Below are positions 20,906 to 35,900 of a stretch of 64,000 nucleotides of DNA, one piece after another. The stretch's first letter is position 1. Each line of letters begins with the position of its first letter. The notes under the pieces are model-generated. The model saw nothing but the letters and a program-made list of their open reading frames with translations, was not told where the DNA came from and ran no database searches. Source of the DNA: Nematopogon swammerdamellus. Its lineage: Eukaryota > Arthropoda > Insecta > Lepidoptera > Adelidae. The position numbers were made by a program, and so were the translations under genes. The stretch lies in assembly GCA_946902875.1 (NCBI GenBank), contig OX336343.1, positions 8,669,754 through 8,733,753 of the forward strand. Reading direction: 5' to 3'.

Positions 20906-23900
20906 TCAGTCGAGGTCGGTGTGGTGCGCGGTGGCGCCGGGCGGCGGCACGGGCACGGCCAGCGGCGTGCGGCTCCGCTCAAACATCTCCAGGATGAGCT
21001 TGGGGTCGGTCCCCGCCGGCACGGTCACCGTCCCCGTCTGCATCAACCCGCCCCCTCAGTACCACCGCACGTTCTTCTCTGCAACAATGCCGTCTTGTCC
21101 CATACGCTCTGTCCCATTTTACGCTACACACCCCCCTTTTTTTCTGTACTACAGAATACACTTGTAATAAAATAGTGAATTGTTACTTATTATCAACACA
21201 GAATATTCATATTTTATTCAAATTTTCAAGAAATAATTGCATTATGAGTATTCCAGAGGAAACAAAAACTCAGCCTTTTGTCATCACCTGTATTTTGAAA
21301 ATTATTTGCATTATAAAGAATTTGCAGGCAGGTGACCAACACAGCACTCAATGGCTTCGCGGAAGACATACCGATCCACTGCAAGTGGGAGAAGGTTTCA
21401 ATCGGGCACGAGACCAGCGAGTACTACCCGTCGGAGATATCTAGGCACCTCGCGTCGCCCTTCACCCCGGTCTCGCCCCGCCAACAGTAACGGGGCGAGG
21501 GTGAGTGCGGCGCGGGGCTGGGAAGGGCATTCTTTCGAAGTGCCTAGATATTTCCGACACGTAGTAACCACTCTTGCTCTCTTACAGCGCGCTAGACGTT
21601 TCGGCTAGTCTGAGTTTACTTAGACGTGGAACAGAACTAGCCCCATATTCGTCTTTCCTCTCTCTACGTTCCAAATTCTGTATGAGCCTGCCAGTGCAGC
21701 CCGCGGACAATGTAACATTCCTCCTGAACATTTTAACTTCATTGTAAATGAATATTCTGCGTAATGAAATATTTAGTAGAGGACGGACAATGTTGCCAAT
21801 GAATGCATCCCAGATAGTTACGACCCACATCGCGCGGACAGAACGGACAACACAGCATTGCGAGAGAACTCACACGCGTCACACATGTCCACCAAACTAC
21901 ATTATCGTGTTTGCTCAACATGTCGTGACAGATTATGTTAGTTGTATTAGTTTAAAACATGTATAACAAGTAGGCTATGAAAAACTATTTAAAAGCATGC
22001 TCTAAGTAAAACTACATCAGTGTATAAATATGTAGGCATCAAATTACAAAAGTCGGTTAGAAACCTCGGAATGCATTGTTTGTTATTTATATATATCACA
22101 ATAGATACCTGAGGTAACCCAAACTTTTATAATGAGATTTTTCTGAAAATCGTATGTCCGGGAATAAAATATGTTAATTTTGCAAAGCGACCCCAGCTCG
22201 TAGAGAGCGTTTCAACTAAATCTTCCCTTCGCCGTTATGTTGGATCCACTGTTAGGGTCACCGTCAGTGCTTAAATTCGTGTTGCCAGATTGTGAAGATT
22301 ATATTACCTAATAATGTAATCGGTATTTACCGTAAAAATACGGTACATACCGATAATTACATACCGATAATCCGTACACATAGCAACCCTCAACGCTGTT
22401 TTGACATATATACAGTGGAGCCAACGTAACGGCGAAGGGAAGATTTAGTTGAAACGCTCTCTAACAATATTTTAGATCATGAAAACAAATACCCAGAGAT
22501 TACACCATAGTACATTGTATACAATGCCATCATTGGTCTGCATGCACTTAATTAGCGGCAGACAGACGATATAAGAGTAATAAAGTATGGCAGAGATGGA
22601 CACATATTTGTAATTTCGCCGTCCAATCTTTCGTCACCTCAACGATTCAATGTTTTCCTAGGTATTTATTTTCATGTATTTATAAAATAGAGGTGTTCGG
22701 AAAGTCTAAAGTGGGAGGAGAAGGGTTGAGTACCTCGATGCGCGTGATGACTCCCTCCTCGCGACTGTGCTCTAGGACTACAAACAAAACATAAAGCCAC
22801 CGATCAACACACATACACATATAGATATAAAGCACAAACAAACTCTGAGGCGATCTCCTTCCATCATTACTATGTGACTCTATGTTAGTTCACATGGAAT
22901 ATAAACAATATTACAGCAATACAACAATGCATAAAGGTCATCAGGAATAGTTTGTAAATGTAAAATGTAAATTCGAATTAGAATTGCACGCAATATTTTG
23001 CTGTACACAATCAAAAGATAATATAGTTTATTTCTAAAACTAAATAGAATTTATAGGTATAATTGTATATATTAATAGTCGTTATATGCAGCTAGAAGTA
23101 CATGCAACAACTGCAGATTTTTCACTTTAAACCTCCAAAGAAACTTTTTGAAAGCAAGCTATCTCAATATGGAGGATACAGATGAACAATCTGCGGTTAT
23201 CTAGAATGTACCATACGAGTAATGTTGGCAGGGCAAGCGACGGGAATAACATTCCGCACAACGACGGCAGCCTCGGCTTGATTATTTCATATTGTGCTCT
23301 CAGTGAAGCTAGTTTCAAAGCACGGTCGCATTTATACATTGTTTTTTTAAATACATTTTAGAAAATGTCATTCTATAGCAGGCATGGGCAACCTACGGTC
23401 CGCGGGCCACATCTGGCCCGCGAGGTCTTTTTGTCCGGCCCGCGATCGTTTCCTGTAAATTATTTGGGTCCGGCCCAACTAGCCGAAATATTCATTCAAA
23501 AATCGCGCCGCGCCGGGCTGCTGCGCTTTTGCGGCGAGCGCAGCAGTCGCTTCACTTCATTCAGTTCAGTTCAGTTGCAGGTCAGTCAGCTAGTATGACG
23601 ACGACGACGCTCGGCTTGCTTGTTGCGCGCAATTTCTGACAGGAAATTTTATTGTAATATTTAATAGTGTGTTATCTACTTACTTTCACGTTTACTTATT
23701 ATAAATAGGCATGCAAGTAGGTAGGGTACACATTTTAGAAATGTAGTCTTAATGTGGCCCGTGACTCGACAGCAAAACAATGATGTGGCCCCTGGACCAA
23801 AAAGGTTGCCCATGCCTGTTCTATAGTAAGCAATCAAGTGCATAACGTATGGATGTACAAACTCTTGGGAGTATGGAGCCTAGATCCAGTGATTTTTTTT

Positions 23901-26900
23901 TTATTGTCAGTTCGATATGTGGTGCCGAGCCACCCATAAGGTGTCTAACGGCGCCCATGATGTGATCTAAAAAATTACTCATCGAATTGCATTCGAGGGC
24001 TCACTTGCCTAGTTTTATTATAAACAAACAACGTCCATAACCATTGAACGGGCCAATACTATGGGCCCTCTGACCCTTGCAAGTATTGGCTCGAATATGT
24101 TTTTTTTTAGAATAAGCTCCTTAAATAAGTGTTTACAGTTGATTAACGTGTAAAAGATTCAATGGTGTTCATAATTTGTCAGACATTCTCCCGACACTGG
24201 CAATGGTGACTATAAGATCGACTACAGCTTTATAGCTTTTATAGGGGCATTTGTTGTTGGGGAGACAGAGAGGTGAGTGTGTGTACGTGCGTGCACTCAC
24301 TGTTCTCGGTGGTGGAGTTGGTAGTGGTGGTGGTGGAGGTGACGATTTCGGGAGCGTTGCTGTCCGTGAGGGCGGTGCGCGTCGTAGTCTTCACCACCAT
24401 CGAGCTCGTGTTCACAGCGGAGTTCTGTCGCACCACACCGGAATTCAGTATACAGTCAGCAATGATTTGTGACCAGTTGAGAGGTGAAATCAATCACTTT
24501 GGCCTTTGTAATTAATGTATTCGAAATAAAACAAAATTCTTGATCCTAAAACATTTTGCGATATTGCCGCCATAAAAATGTATGGAAATCATTAAATTTA
24601 TTTTTAAAATTTGAATAAATAACAATGCAGAATGGCTTACCATAATAAGTACTACTTTTGTCCTACATGTTTTTTTGGCCGTACGGTCGGCCTCCTCGCT
24701 GCTCCCAAATGCAAAGTGGGAAGACATCCTACCTGCAAGTTGATGTTGAGCGGTGGTGCGTCGCCGGCGGCGGCGGCGGCGGCGGCTGTGGGGGTGGTAG
24801 CGCGCGGCGCGGCGGTGGGCGCGGCGGAAGCGGCGGCGGTGTGGTCGCGCACAGAGTCCACGGTGATGTCTGCGGACGCTGCGGTTACGTCGTGCGCCGT
24901 CGCACCTTCCGCACCGTCGCCCTCCTGACCGGTACACACATACAGTTATTTATCACAAAATATAGTTTTTGCATTCAACATCCTTTATATATTTAGATTT
25001 GCCTGTAATGGTTATATATTAAATAAATAAATAAATACATATTATGATGTAATGTAATGAATTGCACACATAACGGGTGCCAGCAGTCCACAATAAATAA
25101 TTGATGAAAGCCCAAAAAAAAAAAACAAAAATAAGTAATCCCACCAATTCAGATCATTATCAATCCTCCTCAGTTGTGTTGCTATGTTGCTTGTAGCGGT
25201 TTAGGTCAGGTCCTCCTTCTTTTCACCCGACTACAGCGAAGGACATGTAGTAAACCAAACTGAAGTACTTTAGAATAAAAGCACACATTACCTTGTGGTC
25301 GCCGTTGAGCAGATGTGGGGGTTGCTCTAGAGGCGTGCGCAGTGCGGCCGCCCAGGTCGCCAGCGGTACGTGGCAGTGTGCGCGCGTCACCTACGCATAC
25401 ACATTTACATTTTGACCTAACAACTATGCCTAGCAACAGGTACCAGGAGATGTACCGGCGTTAACTCACTCGCTAACTCACACAAATACTCGCATATTTC
25501 AAACAATAGGCGGGCCAGATCCCTCACAGAACGTCTTCTGATTGGTTGAGTAAGATCGTTTCTCATACTTAGGGGCAGGTCTAACACAAATTGTATAAAT
25601 ATTAATATTGTTCACATTCAAGCCGGATCGGTACCTCGGTAGTGAATAAACTGGATATCTTCAACCTCATTCACCAATTCGACTACTATAAAAAAATATG
25701 TATCTTTGGTTAAAGCCTACCAGAGGTTCTAACTAGGGCTGAGTCCTCACTCGATACAGAAGCCCGAGGAGTGTGGGAGTGAAGTAAGAGAGCACGAGAT
25801 AGAAAAACAACTTTATGTGAAAGATACACTTAATTAATTAATTAATTAAGTCTTTGTAGTCAGAACACTCTCAGTAAAAATGTTAACCTTGCTCTAAAGC
25901 TGTGTTTTCGATAGACTGTAGGCGATGTTATTATGTGGCTAGTCACTAAAATACTTGTAATAATATGTATGAAAAAAAGAAATACCCTGCAAAGTTTCTT
26001 GCCAGTTCTTCTTCGTGGTTGTAATCGAACCAGATAGAACAAATTGTGACAAGTTCGAGTGCAGTCTAACTGCCTCATATTTTATGATCAATAAACAACA
26101 ATAAACCTCAACTGAATTCTATGAATCGTCGCACAGATCACAATGTTCGAGACTTCTATAACGTGTGTGGTTTACTTGAGTAAAAAGTTGAGTCAATATT
26201 TTTTTTTTTTTTATGGAATCTGACACGCTTGGCTACATCACCTACAACGTCCGTGATGTCAGCCCATAACACCGGGTGAACTAGGTGCCATGTCAGTGCT
26301 TCCCCCTTTGACCGTGCCGGCTACACTGAACTGGTCGGAAAACACAAACTATTTACACAGCCGTTTAGACCGACGTTTCATTCAGTGCAGTGGTACCAAC
26401 CCGGGCGGGATAAACCCTACCACCAAGTAAGATTAGGAGGGAAGGGACCTACAGTTTTACGAATATGTAGGCAATATTGGATACCGGGTGACTAAGCACA
26501 AGTGGCAATGGGCTGGGCACGTCAGCCGAAGAGACGACGACCGTTGGAGTAACCGTGTCCTACACTGGCGGCCATGGACAGGAAAACGGAGTGTGGGAAG
26601 ACCGCCTGCCAGGTGGGACGACGACATCAAGTACGTCGGCGGAAAGCAGTGGTTCCGTACCGCTGAAGGCCGGGAGGACTGGAGGAAAATTGGAGAGGCG
26701 TATGTCCAGCAGTGGACGCTTACACGCTGGCTGACTGACTGACTGACTGACTGAATATGGTGCTACGCCTGATTTTGTTGGGCGAGTGAGAGTGTAGAAA
26801 GTAAGTGTGAACGGTGTGAGCAGACCTTGGTGGCGGAGAGTGTGATGCGCTGCAGCTCCGAGGAGGAGTGCAGGTAGAGCGCCTCGCCTCGCTTCGAGAA

Positions 26901-29900
26901 GCTCAGGCTGGATATGCCGCTGCAACAATCACAACACTCTCTTCTCATTCTGTCCGCTGCAGCTGAACACCGTACGTGCGAATCATCATGCGAATCATCG
27001 CATCGTCGCCTCTGTTCTGAAGAGAGCTAACGCACACTTTTGACAAAATTCAGATATCAACAGCACCAATGTATTTTTAGTCAATATGACAAGGGCAAAT
27101 GTTCAATAGGGCGTGCTCTAACTGCTACAGTTGGTCGGTTGGTCGTCGAAACACTGCTTTAGTAAAATTTTTTTATTGTTTTAGTTATATTCAATTTATT
27201 GATCCAATTAGTATCCAATACTAATGGGAAGGCATTATAATTTTTCATTGATCCATTTAGCTCAGTAAGAAATAATGCGCAAGAAAACTTGTTTTTTTTT
27301 TTAATGGAAACAGACACGGTGATGTGACATCCTTGATACCAGCCCATAACACCTTGGTGAACTAGGTGCCATGTCGGTGCTTCCCTTCCATCGTGCCGGC
27401 TACACGGCTATTATAGCCGTTTACATAGCCATTTCAACCGACCTTTCATTGAGTGCGGTGGTGCCAACCCGGGTTAAACCCTACCACCTAGTAAGGTAAG
27501 GGAAGGGACCTACAGTTTTACATGGAATCCGAACCACCATCAGCATCCAACTGTCGAGAGCGGTCACCCATCCCTATCCACTGGCCGCGTCCAGGTGTAC
27601 TTATGACCCGACCGACAGTCGACCGACCGCACCACTGAGTTATCAAGGTTGAAAATTGGTTTAGCAAATGAAGTGTGTGCGTTACTTGATGTCCTCCTTG
27701 CGCACGGCGGCTGCGTTGAGCTGCCGCCGCAGCTCCGGCACCGCCAGCACCAGACAGTCGCCCAGGTTGGTGAGGCAGAGCAGGCAGCACTCGCGGTGCC
27801 GCTCGCCCTCCGGCCCGCACTCGAACCACGCGAACGACATCCGACGCACCTGCACGCACGCACACGTCAGTCGCCATCCAACGCACAGACTATGCACACG
27901 CAGCTAGTATGACAGCATTCCAAACCGCTGTTGCAACTGCAGACCTCTACTGCTACTGCTACTACGTCTAACTGCAGTCTAAATCGTTTCTTTGTCGCAC
28001 CGCTAGAGTGTGGAACTGTCTTCCGGTGAGTGTATTTCCTGAATCCTTTGACCTGGGTGTCTTCAAGCGTCGTATTAACGGGCTAGACAGCCTAGCAACA
28101 GTCCGCAAATCTGCTGGCATGGCACCTAACTGAGCGTGGTTTCGCGAGGAGAGGTTTCGCGAGGTGGCTCTGTTCACGGCACCATTGGTCCCCGCACAGC
28201 CACCCATGCTGGTTCAAATAAAAGACATTCGTTATTTTTATGTAGAATACGTCTTTCTACGAGGCATATGTTGAATTAAAGAAACGCACGATGAAAGAGG
28301 CAGACATAAATGCTCATCGCATGAGAAAACGTCAAACTGCTGACTGGAACTCACACCAGATTGTCTTGCACGTTACGTGGAAAGTACTATTTAAAAATAT
28401 GAGCTGAAATGTCACAACAGATTTGTTGTGCACATTTTATGCAAAGCGTGCATAAAATGTGCACACCGATTGTTTTGTTTTTGACAGTTCAGAGCACTAC
28501 GCAAGTAATTGAAATGACACAATCTACAGAAGCATAAGATGAGTTTGAGATTTATTCTCTTATATGTTAGTGAGGAGTTTAAGTAGCAGATGACGATCTC
28601 AGAACACAATTGCATCACCGAAGTAGGACAAGGTTTCTTTTGTCAATTGAGCGAGACCAGCGATTGGTCAAATCGCGCTAGACGTTTCGACTCATGTCTA
28701 GCCCGGTCAGTTGGTCGGTGTGGACTAGAACGTGGAGCAAAACTAGTCTCACGCTCAACCTCCCTCTCTTCACCGGTGCAAAGTCTGTATGAGCGACCCG
28801 CGAACCTCATTCCACGTAGGAGTAAGGCAGGAGAGTAGCGGTACGCACCCGTGAGCCCTCGTGCGCGGTGAGCTTGTACTTGCAGTAGGGCTTGAGGGAG
28901 GGCAGCGTGAACACCTTGAACTGCTCCTCGGAGGCGATCAGCACCCGGTGTGGCCCCGTACCGTCCGGCAGCGGAGACACTCCCCGCTCCACCTGCCGCA
29001 GTTACACATACAGTATAGTCATTTTTACCATTACACGGGTTTTTGAAGTGCAAATATGAGCAATGCATGTGATTTTGCTTTTTTATCCGAAATTGGTCAC
29101 ACTTTCATCTTGTTACTCATGGCGCTATGTAACGATGTCCGATCGTGAAATTAAGCATGCCCAGGCGCAGTTGGGTGACCCATCGACCATTGAAACAAAT
29201 TGTGATTCGGCTTCCACATAAAACCGTAAGTTACTTCTGCAACTGTAAGTCGGATTTAACCCGACTGGATTAATACTACAGCACTAAGCTATGTAAATAG
29301 TTCACTGTTTTCCATCCAGCTCAGTGTAGCCAGCACGCCCTAAGGGGAGCACTGACACGGCACTTACATAACCAAGGGGTTATGGGCTGATCACTGATAT
29401 CATGACATCAGTAGTGTATACGACCATGTCAGGTCCACAAAAAAAAACAAGATTTAGTTGTAAAAGGTCCTGCAATGAGAGTTGTGTATGCCTTTTACTC
29501 TACTTAACACGTACCTCTAAAGGTTCGGGGAGAGGCACGGACGCGCCGTCCAGTACCGTGATGCCGATGACGGGCGCTCGGTGTTTCAACTGGATTTCTT
29601 TAGCTAGCTGGCAGGTCACCTGGTCAAATTTAAAATATTTTGATAATGTAACATATATTATATGAAAATAAACTTGCTTGCAGCTCCGCTCGGATATTGT
29701 TAGTAATATCATGTAGCCTAAACCATTTGTGTGGGTTAGTGGGTGAAAAGGATGCACGGTTGGCAATTAACTGCAGCTTCCATTATATCGTGCTAGGTGC
29801 AAGATCGCACGACTCAGTGCAGACGATCGGCCGCAGTAGACGTTTGTCGTACTAAGGACTAAGGAAACAAATAAGTCAATTGTTCTGGTTACAAGTTCAA

Positions 29901-32900
29901 TAGCTCTAGCTTACTCTTTATTTCAAACCTATAACCATGCGCTAGATTGTAATATTACACACCACACCACACGGATAGAACAAATTGTGACAAGTTCGAG
30001 TGCAGTTTAACTGCCATATGAATGATCAATAAACAATGCTATACAATACAATACACGCTTTATCCCAACAATTGGGGTATGCAGAGTAATCGGTGTTGGA
30101 CTGTACTGTGAGTACACTGGTAAATTACAATACAACACCGACGACCATGTTTAGCAAAGTATTCGGATAACTATCAAGAAACCAGTAAGGCTCATGCCTT
30201 CTTACTGGCCCACCTGCAGCATGACTTCGTGGAAAGATGGTGCCGCTTAAATTACTATTATCGAAATCAGTAAACTGGTTTATTATTTTTTTCACTTATT
30301 TCGCAAGCGTATAGATACAGTTGTACACTAAAAGAAAAAAAAGTAATAGTAAAATTGATAGAAGCAACAATTGAGACTCACGGCGTCTTCTTTCCGCCGG
30401 TTGGTGTTGGGTACGGTGACGGTGAACGCGAACACGGTGCCGCTGTTGGTGCCCGCCCACAGCGTGGGGTTTGTGCTTTGTGCTGCAACACGAAAATAAT
30501 TAATTAATACACATTTTGCATTAAGATTAATTAATGAAAATTTTTAAAAGCAGATTTTTTATTTTATCTTTATATTTTGAGACATCTTTGTTCACAGATT
30601 GCTCCAATTGTTGCCTAAAGTGAAACAAAATTTATTAAAATAATCAATAATATACATTCAACTGACGGTATATCAGTATGGTTCATCTTCATCGAATTGC
30701 AAGTTTCAATTTGTATATTATTTTTTTACATTGAAGGTCCATGAGTAAACAAATTCCATACTACAGACATCATCAATTTCAAACTAACCGATTGTCTGGT
30801 TTACACAACAAAGAGTGCACTTACTATTTATTAAGAATGTCCTGGCGAAGTAGAGACAGCGCACCATGGAGCCGAAAGCGTCGTCTGTGGGCCGCGCCTC
30901 GATAGGCCGCTCCACGGGCTTGGGGTCCACCGCGCTCTCCGCGCCCTCCTGCGGCTTCTTTGCTCCCGGCTGTCACCACACACACACATACATGATTATT
31001 TATTTCTTAAACTTAAAAAGGTAATTTTTTTTAACCTATATTGGAAGCCATGCCGAGTGACGAAAGGTTCTCGACACAGCTAATTTCACCCCCCCTCGCG
31101 ATATTACGCACCATACCAGCAGACTTGCGGACTATTGTAGGGCTGTCCAACCTGTTGATACATCTGAAGACCCCCCAGGGCGAAGGAGTCGGGGAACACA
31201 CTGGTAGACAATTGCACCCTAGCGGGGCAACAGAGAACCGTCTTTGAAAAGCGATGGGTTCTCAGGAGCCAGCATAGCACCAATGACTTAACACAACTAT
31301 CTGGGTAGCTATTAGGAATGGTGGTCGGCAGCAGGCCTAGATATTTAGCTAGGTGTTGCGAGATCGATGGCGCTTCCCATTTTGACTGTAGCTTCCCAGT
31401 AGGGTATCGGGGTATTTGAAACTTTTAAAATTTGGAATCCCCCAGGATTCGCCATTCGGTCGCACCACTCACACCACCCCAGGGCCGCACCTGGTGCCGG
31501 TGAGGAAGTAAGTATATTGGTATGATTTTTACATAGCCTCAGGAAACAGTTGTTTTAAAGAGAAGAGAAAGAAGAAAGCAAAAGAGAAGTAACCTGTGTG
31601 GGTGTAGTGGGGGTGGCCTGCGTGGTCTGTCGTCGCTGCGACCGACCCTTCCTCAGTCGCCGGAACGACTCCCGCAGCGACTTCTTGAACGACTTGCGGC
31701 GAGATATGGGTGTGTCGCCCGCCCCGCTGTGATCTGAACATGCAATGTAATCTTACATTATTGTTAGGTTAGGTTAGGTTAGGTTAGGTGATGATACCTA
31801 CCTAGGTGTTATTTTAGTAAATTTTAAAATTATATTTATTCACAAAATGATATTGTCACATGATGTAACCCAACTTTTCTAGAATGTTGGATACCTGCAG
31901 ATTTAGAAAACGTGAGAGTTAATTCACAGATTATGCAAAAAAAAAACATCTGAAATTGTGAATTAATTTTGAATTGTTTATTCACTAATTTGAATTGTTT
32001 GTTCCCGACAATAAACATAATAGGTGATCTTATAATAATGGAAAGGTGTGAACGAACCCTATTAAAGATTCCTATTCTATGGATTCTCTATGATTATTTC
32101 TCTCTGGCAAGACAGACGTCTATTTTATACTGTATGTAATCATATAATTTTCCTTACTTATTTTTATGTTTGTAATCACTGCTCTCTAGATAAACAAGCA
32201 AACTAGCCTCTAATATATAATATAATTTTATTTGTGTGACAAATTCATGTAACTGTATCGCTATTTTATATGAAATTCGGACAGTAGCCCGCACTGCATA
32301 GTTAGAGTGTAGGACTCTACCTCCTGTGGAGCACACTCTCTACAGTGGGACTAGTCTCACAACAATACAGAAGAGCGATATTCACCGTTGGGATTGAGTG
32401 TGCACTTGTGGAGTACCGAGACGCAGCGCAGAGCGTCGTAGAGCACGAGGCCGTGCGCCGTCCCCGCGCACACCAGCCCCCACTCCCACTGCGCGCCGAG
32501 CGAGGTCACCGCCGCCGGCGGGTGCATCTGCAGCACGCTCGACACCTGCCACCGCATACACAATATACTCTAATGCATTTTTTTTTTCGGTTGCTTCATT
32601 ACTTTGCACATACGTATAAATCACTTTGTGTTAGAGATAAAGACTAAATCTAGATAATAAGACTAGCTGGAAATAAAGACTAAATAAAAACTGCATACAC
32701 ACCGACATACTTTACTAGGCACCCAACGGTGGCACTAGTGGCGGGTTAAGTGTTGTCACTCTCCTTCACTCAAGATACAACAAACTGACAGCAGAAATGG
32801 CATTTGGAATGGCACGTTTAGATACGATTATGGCCGAATGCCCAGTACATTATGTCGGCATGCAAATCTAGGACCATGTAAGTAGCGACATCTAACGTCA

Positions 32901-35900
32901 GCTGCATCAGTCAATGTAGCAGTAATAGATGGCGCTGTAAAGGTCTGTACACACATAAATGTTTTCTATATTCCTGTTTTCAACTATTACCGTTCGAGTT
33001 TTGACGGATACCAAACAACTGACTTAACGGAACACACTATGACAAACCCTTCTGTCATATATCTGTGTGTGGTGTTTGGTTGTCATATGACATTCGGACA
33101 TTGTTACTACACTAGCTAAAACAATTTTTATATTAAACTGTATAAAAAATTGGTTTTGTGTCTTTCTTTTACTTTGTTTTCCCTCTGTGTCTTCGTCACT
33201 CTAGATCGCTTGTATCTCGTGGGCCGGATCATCTTCTGAGGTATTTTCCTTTCAGGAAATGTTTTCTGCGGGCACTCGCGTTGCCGTATTATTCAATCAG
33301 TAACTCTGGTACCTGGAAGCCTGGCTGTGCCGTCTGCGAGGCGGTGCGCAGCGTGAGCTGGTCGTGGCCCTTCCACACGAAGCCGTCGCGGTCCGACACG
33401 ATGTTGACGTCGACGAGCTTGACGTCGGCGGGGGCGGGCGCCGCGTGCAGACTCGCCACCACTACGTGGCCGGCCGCGCCCGCCACCGTGAGCATCCCCG
33501 ACAGCGGGCACAGCAGCACCTAGCCACAACCAGTCATTTTATAATATGTCACCCGTGATCCCACTATAAACTTATTTAAAAACAGGTTAAATGCACAACA
33601 GAATAAAAACAAAGTCTGCCTATGCACCTCATGTTACTGTAAATATAACTTGTACTGTGTTTTTATAATGTAAATGTTTGGTAGAGCCAACATTTTTATC
33701 TAAAAAAATAAGCCGCTGCAGGCCTAAACTCAAGACTACAACAATGCCTAACTAGCGGTGTAAACTATCATATATGATTTATTTATTTACTTTATTTTAA
33801 TATAAGAAACATTACAGGTTTAACCTAATGCGTTCCCTAGCTTACGTCTTATTTACATATATTTATGCTAATTCCTTAATTAAGTATATGACTCTATTAT
33901 AAGTAGATAATTCTTGTATTATTAAAACTATTGCTAATTAGGTCAAACTCTGTTTCTGTCGAGTTAATTTTATTTATTATATTATTTATAGCTCTATTCA
34001 GAGGAGAACATAACTGCAAGTAGGTCCTCGAGGGAATAGGTTGTATTAGGTCGTGTGTTCTGGGTCTAAAGTAATTGTCTGGTATGTAAAACTTCAATAT
34101 CTGTAAAAAGTCTAGATTGCTTATTTTGCCATTTAGTAATGATAAATAATATAAGAACTCTGCTATAATAATTGCTTGTGCTTCATGCTGCATGCAAAAC
34201 TATTTTCAAATAGTTTTATTCTCGATGCCGCAGTGCATAAGCTGGGTTTACTTCAATTATCAAGATGCAAATCGACGATAGGTGTCCGTTGTGTTTGTAT
34301 GAAAATGTGGCACCTTCTTTACGGCGAGTCGCGGGTCGTCGCTGTACGGGTCGAAGGTGCCGACGCGGCGGAATGGCGGCCACTCCTCCTCGTCCGTCTG
34401 TCCGTCGCCCGTCTCCGCAATGTCCTCCCCGCTGTACATCCACACACAGTGCCGGTTAGTCCAAGTTACTTGAACCGCTATACCAATTTATGTGAAGTTT
34501 TCATTTAATAAAACCCAAAATAACATCTGGGTATATCTCGAGGTTAGTGATATGCTATCCACATTTTATATTAAAAGTCACAGTTTGTATTAAAATAGTA
34601 CGGAGTAGTCACTATAGATAATATAGATTTGTTAGTAACTGCAAAATGTTTATAAAGTACGGTAAGAATTGCGTTACTGCGTTGCGTGCACAACGGCAAG
34701 AACAATCGCATGGATCCGTGTCGAGTGACTTACAAATGAAGACTGAGCTATGTAAACGCGCATTCACCCCCTCGGGGGTCGGGAGGCTCGGTAACCTGTA
34801 ATGAGTCACTCGCGCGAACAGCGTATAGGATAAAAGGTTATCAACATTTTGTTTTTTAATTTTTGAGCTAAATTGTATCTGCACTATTGGGAACTTTTAT
34901 TTCAATGGAAAATTAGCGAATGGCAATGCCAAAAATTAAAATGAATCATCAATTTAGAGATGAGCGTGAATATTATTTGAAAGCGTGATGTGCACATAAT
35001 AATATGTAGATGATTCTACTTATCTATTTTTTACACAATTTCCATATTTTCATGCAAGTTTTTGCTAACAAATCGACAATAGAAACAAAACTAAAATAAC
35101 TGAATTAGATACGAAATTTATGGGCAAAACATCTATCAAAAACAAAAAAAAAATTGAAAATGTTGTCAATCTACTAGGAAACACTTTAAATATACCAGAA
35201 ACATAATAATATAAAAAGGAGAAGAGATTAATCTGTAAAAACATAAATCGTTAATATTAAATTTACATGAAAAGTATATTATAATTAATTCACATTCACA
35301 AGTGTAAATGCCATGCATAATTAAATAATTCTATATTTAGTTATAACAATTTACCTCTGGTTTAATCTTTTGAGCCCGCTTTGTTTATTAGTAAGCAATA
35401 AGCAGAAATTACAAACACTAATTATATTCAAGCAGATTACTTATATTTTTAGACACAATAAATATCATATTTTGTGCGAACAATTTCGTAAGCGTACCAT
35501 CTCTCCTCATAGAACATTAAGCAGTGAGCTGCATTACTTACAACACATAGCGAGGCTATTTATTGTGCTCTAATTATACTTAATGATATACCATTATATA
35601 CCTATATATACCTATACCATTTTATTAGACAATTTCGGCTTGTAAAATACTTTATTAGACAATTTCGGCTTGTAAAATACAGGTATATACCTAATAATAC
35701 AATAAGACTATGGTAATAGTCATTTGGTATTGATTTCAAAATGCACTTCTCAACCCCTGCCACAGGTCACAGTATTATATTAAAATAATATGGAGTAGTC
35801 ATAGTAGATAAAAAGTTCTCACTGATCGCAAAGCCTAACACACCCCAATAATAAATAAAATTATCTATGTATATAAAGTCAGTGAGATATACAGGATGTT

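Noticed and set aside
24239..24515. Val/Gly-rich plus-strand frames
   Set aside because: Antisense shadows of the threonine-rich l(2)gl exon 24301-24424.
27518..27912. Several overlapping open frames on both strands around 27.5-27.9 kb
   Set aside because: They are shadows of the GC-rich l(2)gl exon 27686-27849; only one frame matches Lgl and has correct splice phases.
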